From Candidatus Aminicenantota bacterium (GTDB lineage Bacteria; Acidobacteriota; Aminicenantia; Aminicenantales; JAFGAV01), in NCBI GenBank assembly GCA_016867615.1, contig VGJG01000047.1:1-9127 (forward strand): a stretch of DNA of 9,127 nucleotides. The letters run 5' to 3'. Below are positions 6,644 to 9,127 of the stretch, in pieces (the first letter of the stretch is position 1; each line of letters opens with the position of its first letter). A model generated the notes under the pieces. The model was given only the letters and a program-made list of their open reading frames with translations, was not told the DNA's origin and did not search any database. The position numbers and the translations under genes were made by a program.

Positions 6644-6768
6644 GCGCAAGCGCGCTCTGGAGTGCGGTGGCACGACGCCGCTTTGGAGTGCGGTGGCATG
6701 ACACCGCTTTGGATCGCGGCGGCACGACGCCGCTTTAAAAAACGGCCTCATGAGGCGGCAATCCAAAA
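6644..6768 (+). repeat. hairpin repeat array 2 (leader, three 26-nt units, degenerate end palindrome)
   Basis: The array lies 53 nt after the amidohydrolase stop. A 19-nt leader GCGCAAGCGCGCTCTGGAG (6644-6662) is followed by hairpin units starting at 6663, 6689 and 6715. Their stems are GCGGTG/CGCCGC (6664-6681, one G-T wobble), GCGGTG/CACCGC (6690-6707) and GCGGCG/CGCCGC (6716-6733), with loops GCACGA or GCATGA. The end palindrome is partly decayed: only GCCTCATGAGGC (6745-6756) remains perfect, followed by ATCCAAAA. Six A residues at 6737-6742 make it a weak terminator-like shape on the - strand. The 6591-6643 stretch holds nothing I recognise. Confidence 0.9.
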
Positions 6769-6801
6769 TAGACCCTCGCCGCCGCGATGAACCGCATGGA
6801 A

Positions 6802-6899
6802 GCGCAAGCGCGCTCTGGAGTGCGGCGGCACAACGCCGCTTTGGAGTGCGGTGGCACGACACCGCTTTAAAAAGCGGCCTCATGAGGCCGCACTCCAAA
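6802..6899 (+). repeat. hairpin repeat array 3 (leader, two 26-nt units, intact end palindrome)
   Basis: The array starts with the same 19-nt leader as array 2 (6802-6820, identical). Two hairpin units follow, GCGGCG-GCACAA-CGCCGC (6822-6839) and GCGGTG-GCACGA-CACCGC (6848-6865), then the end palindrome GCGGCCTCATGAGGCCGC (6874-6891) and ACTCCAAA. All three arrays run in the same direction. Array 3 has one unit fewer than array 2. The left TGGAGTGCGGC and right GCCGCACTCCA edges are inverted, so the whole array could also pair end to end. It fills the gap between convergent genes. Confidence 0.9.
6869..6891 (-). terminator. intrinsic terminator of the release-factor-like gene, formed by the array 3 palindrome
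   Basis: Read on the - strand, the GC-rich palindrome GCGGCCTCATGAGGCCGC (6891 down to 6874) is followed at once by TTTTT (6873-6869). It lies 22 nt past the stop codon of the minus-strand gene. A GC-rich stem plus a T-run at this distance is the classic form. On the + strand the same hairpin has no T-run. Confidence 0.7.
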
Positions 6900-6913
6900 C
6901 AAAACTCCGGCCG

Positions 6914-7333
6914 TCACTCCTCGCCCGAGGGGCGGAAGGAGCGCGCCTTCTTTATCTCTCCGCGCTTCTTCTTGTCGGCCAGCATCTTTTCCTTGGCCCG
7001 CTTGGAGCGCTTGCGCTTCTGCCGCCGGATCTTGGCGATGCGCTGCTCCTCCTCGCTCTTGCGGCCCAAAATCATCCGCTCAATCTTGTCGGCCAGGATG
7101 CGGCGGGCGTAAAAACGGTTGAGGGCCTGGGAACGCTCAAGCTGGCACTTGACCTCCGTCCCCGTAGGCAGGTGTTTGAGGTAGACGCAGGTGGCCACCT
7201 TGTTGACGTTCTGGCCTCCGGCCCCGCCGGAGCGGACGAATTTTTCCACGAGGTCGGCCTCGCGGATGCCGAGGCTCTCCATCCTCAGCCGGAGAGCCTC
7301 CTCCTTGTCCGGCCCGACGCCGAAGAAGGCCAT
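6914..7333 (-). CDS. GGQ-domain peptide chain release factor-like protein (probable ribosome rescue factor)
   Basis: This 139-residue protein contains only the peptidyl-tRNA hydrolysis domain of class I release factors, without stop-codon recognition domains, as in ArfB-type rescue factors that free stalled ribosomes. The motif KFVRSGGAGGQNVNK has GGQ at 39-41. VYLKHLPTGTEVKCQLERSQALNR follows, matching the usual RF-1 domain strand and helix. The C-terminus (about 94-133) is strongly basic (KIRRQKRKRSKRAKEK), as expected for a tail entering the mRNA channel or binding rRNA. I chose the ATG at 7331-7333 because it lies 5 nt after the upstream stop, with GGTGAG before it. A longer start at 7453 would run through the end of the metallopeptidase gene and adds a low-complexity Arg/Ala stretch. 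It differs from E. coli ArfB in its extended basic tail and is closer in look to the short "release factor-like" proteins of other phyla. Confidence 0.88.
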   Translation of the reverse strand: MAFFGVGPDKEEALRLRMESLGIREADLVEKFVRSGGAGGQNVNKVATCVYLKHLPTGTEVKCQLERSQALNRFYARRILADKIERMILGRKSEEEQRIAKIRRQKRKRSKRAKEKMLADKKKRGEIKKARSFRPSGEE

Positions 7334-7338
7334 GAGGC

Positions 7339-9127
7339 TCACCGGATGCGCTTCAGCGCCTCGTCCACGGCCTCGAGCATCGGCAGGACGGAGATCTTGG
7401 AGCCGACGGCGCGCTCCATCCACAGCTGGGGGGCGAGTCTTCCCTGGGCGCACATGCGCTCCATCTCGGCTCCCAAGTTCTTGCCCTCCAAGTACCGGCT
7501 GATCTGGAACTCGATGACGTGGCCGATGGGGTAATCGGGCAGGTAGAGGGCGCTCATGAGCATATGGGAATACACGGCCAGGATGGGCTGGTCCTTGATT
7601 CCGAAGACGCCGGCGAAATATTTGTTCCAGACGTCGCGGGCGATGGCGTTCACCGCCTCGCGGAATTCGGCCGGCCCGGCCTCGGGATGGCCGTACAGCC
7701 AGTTCCAGGCGTACATGTCCACGAGGGCCACGGCCATGATCTCGTAGGCGTTCCAGAAGGATTCCAGGGCCTTGAGATGGGCGGCGTTCGGGTCGTCGAT
7801 CTTGAGGCCGAGCAGCTCGAGGTCGCGGTCCTGGAAGACGTAGGCGAAAGCCTCGGTGAAGGCGTTGTTCGGCACGCCGCGCATCATGTAGGAATCGACC
7901 TTGTGCAGGGTGAACGTCTGCTCCACGGTGTGGCCGAATTCATGGACGGCGATGTTGAAGCCCTTGTAGTCCATGCCCCGCTCCCCGAAGCGCGTCCGCA
8001 GCCGGGCTTTGTCCGAGGTCATCTCCGCGCCGGCGGCATGGCCCGCGCCGCGGGAGGGGTCGACCTGGATGCGGGGGGCGAGAAAATCCGCCTGCTCCCT
8101 CGAGAATCCGAGCCTCAGCAGGATGTCGCCCAGTCCGCCCTGGAACGACGTCAGGTCGGGATAGCGGGCCGCGACCAGCTTGTTGAGCTCGTCCTCGGGA
8201 ACCGTCCCGCCCGCCTTGAAGCCGCCGTACCAGATGTCGAAAGGCTGGAGCGGACGGCCAAGCCTCTTGCGGATGAGGGCCGCCACCTTTTTCACCTGCG
8301 GCGAGGAGATGAAGTCCGTAAAAAGTTTCTCGACTTCCTTCTCGGGGATCTCCCGGTCGATCTCGAATTTCCGCCTGATCTGGGTCGGCGTGTCCGGATA
8401 ATAGGGGTCGAGCTTTCTCATCGCCCGGAAGACATCGAGCCAGATCTTGTAGCGGGTGTCCGGCTCGGCCGCCGCCGTGACGGCTTTCCCGTCCTTATAG
8501 ACGACGTTCCGGAAGGGATCCCACTGAACGCCGGGGTTGTTGACCACGACGCCGGGGATGTCCTGCTTCACGATGCGGAGCATGACCTGGTAGAGCATCT
8601 TCTGCTTCGCCAGCCCCTGCGGGTCGTTGTAGCGCGACTTGAGCTCGTCGCGGAGGTTCCAGTGGGTGATGAGCCTCAGGTCCTCGGGGAAATGCGTTTT
8701 CAGCCGGTCGTCCACCAGGCGGCCGGCGAAGATGTTGTAATCGGCGATGTAGGCCTCGGCCGCCGTCCAGGCTTGCGAGACTTCCTGATAGACGGAGGCC
8801 GGAACGCGCGAGGTGAACAGGTCGCCCGCCCGGGCCATGGCCCACTCGCCCCGGCTCCAGCCGGGCCCGAGCGTCGTCTTCTCCTCGAGGGAATAATGGG
8901 GGAAGTTCAGGGCGACGATAAAGGCGACCTTGTTGCCGAACAGGTCCTCGGAGAGATGCGCCGCGGGGCTGTAAGCGCCGAAGATCCTGTCCAGGGGAAG
9001 GATCTCGCCCCAGTCGAGGTCGAGCGGCCGCTTGAGGTCGAGGGCCATCTTGTTGAAATGGCCGAACAGGACCTCGAAATGCAGCTCCAGGCGCTTGAGG
9101 CTCGCCTCGAGCGCGGCCCGGTCGGCG
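7339..9127 (-). CDS. zinc metallopeptidase, gluzincin (M2/M3-like) type, partial (N-terminus outside window)
   Basis: The frame stays open upstream of the ATG at 9048 to the right edge (codons give ADRAALEASLKRLELHFE...), so the true start is outside and about 595 residues are visible. Counting from the ATG at 9048, the zinc motif HEFGH is at 369-373 (bases 7930-7944) in NIAVHEFGHTVEQ. A Glu in NNAFTEAFAYVF comes 26 residues after the second His, the spacing of the third ligand in M3-type gluzincins. The C-terminal region is helical, again like M2/M3 oligopeptidases. No close named family was recognised, and secretion cannot be judged without the N-terminus. Probable role: peptide or protein hydrolysis. 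It is followed by the release-factor-like gene after 5 nt, suggesting one transcript. The family assignment is by motif only. Confidence 0.82.
   Translation of the reverse strand, partial: ADRAALEASLKRLELHFEVLFGHFNKMALDLKRPLDLDWGEILPLDRIFGAYSPAAHLSEDLFGNKVAFIVALNFPHYSLEEKTTLGPGWSRGEWAMARAGDLFTSRVPASVYQEVSQAWTAAEAYIADYNIFAGRLVDDRLKTHFPEDLRLITHWNLRDELKSRYNDPQGLAKQKMLYQVMLRIVKQDIPGVVVNNPGVQWDPFRNVVYKDGKAVTAAAEPDTRYKIWLDVFRAMRKLDPYYPDTPTQIRRKFEIDREIPEKEVEKLFTDFISSPQVKKVAALIRKRLGRPLQPFDIWYGGFKAGGTVPEDELNKLVAARYPDLTSFQGGLGDILLRLGFSREQADFLAPRIQVDPSRGAGHAAGAEMTSDKARLRTRFGERGMDYKGFNIAVHEFGHTVEQTFTLHKVDSYMMRGVPNNAFTEAFAYVFQDRDLELLGLKIDDPNAAHLKALESFWNAYEIMAVALVDMYAWNWLYGHPEAGPAEFREAVNAIARDVWNKYFAGVFGIKDQPILAVYSHMLMSALYLPDYPIGHVIEFQISRYLEGKNLGAEMERMCAQGRLAPQLWMERAVGSKISVLPMLEAVDEALKRIR

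Noticed and set aside
5183..6790. Plus-strand open frame of 535 codons over the pdxJ end and the M20 gene
   Set aside because: It is an out-of-frame shadow of the clear M20 enzyme. The translation is Arg/Pro/Gly-rich and its end runs through repeat array 2.
4368..6899. Repeat arrays as a CRISPR array
   Set aside because: The 26-nt units follow one another with only short repeated linkers. There are no unique spacers and no cas genes.
7334..7453. N-terminal extension of the release-factor-like protein starting at 7453
   Set aside because: The extra 40 residues overlap the metallopeptidase 3' end and are low-complexity Arg/Ala. The start at 7333 sits properly after the upstream stop.

Overview
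This is a GC-rich bacterial chromosomal window with housekeeping genes, seven of the nine coding regions being confidently assigned. The gene order ftsH-folP-cdaA-cdaR-glmM-pdxJ is known from Acidobacteriota and deltaproteobacterial-type genomes. The high GC, the protein style and the dense intergenic palindromes lean towards Acidobacteriota, possibly an Aminicenantes-like lineage. That placement is inference, because there is no rRNA or other taxonomic marker here.

Left half, + strand (2-4339): the 3' end of ftsH (membrane AAA+/M41 protease), then folP (dihydropteroate synthase), cdaA (diadenylate cyclase), cdaR (YbbR-domain partner of CdaA) and glmM (phosphoglucosamine mutase). Gaps are at most 10 nt, or the genes overlap, so this looks like one operon. 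It joins folate synthesis, c-di-AMP signalling and the first committed supply of amino-sugar for the cell wall. CdaA carries substitutions in two normally conserved active-site motifs (RHR to RHL, SEE to SEQ).

Middle (4340-6913): a repeat-rich gap, then pdxJ (pyridoxine 5'-phosphate synthase), which overlaps or nearly abuts an M20-family amidohydrolase of the allantoate amidohydrolase/N-carbamoyl amino acid hydrolase group. Both sides of this gene pair carry arrays of short hairpin repeats with a 26-nt period: one array after glmM and two after the amidohydrolase. The stems show compensatory base changes. Every array ends in a palindrome centred on CTCATGAG. Next to the first array is an unrelated element with 24-bp perfect inverted arms, similar in style to palindromes mobilised by REP-associated (Y1/IS200-like) transposases.

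Right part, - strand (6914-9127): a zinc metallopeptidase (HEFGH, gluzincin type) that runs off the right edge, followed 5 nt later by a small GGQ-containing release-factor-like protein, probably a ribosome-rescue factor. The last palindrome of the third repeat array sits 22 nt after its stop codon and has the form of an intrinsic terminator on this strand.

No tRNA, rRNA, CRISPR array or intact transposase gene was seen. The best candidates for something undescribed are the covarying hairpin arrays and the altered CdaA active site.
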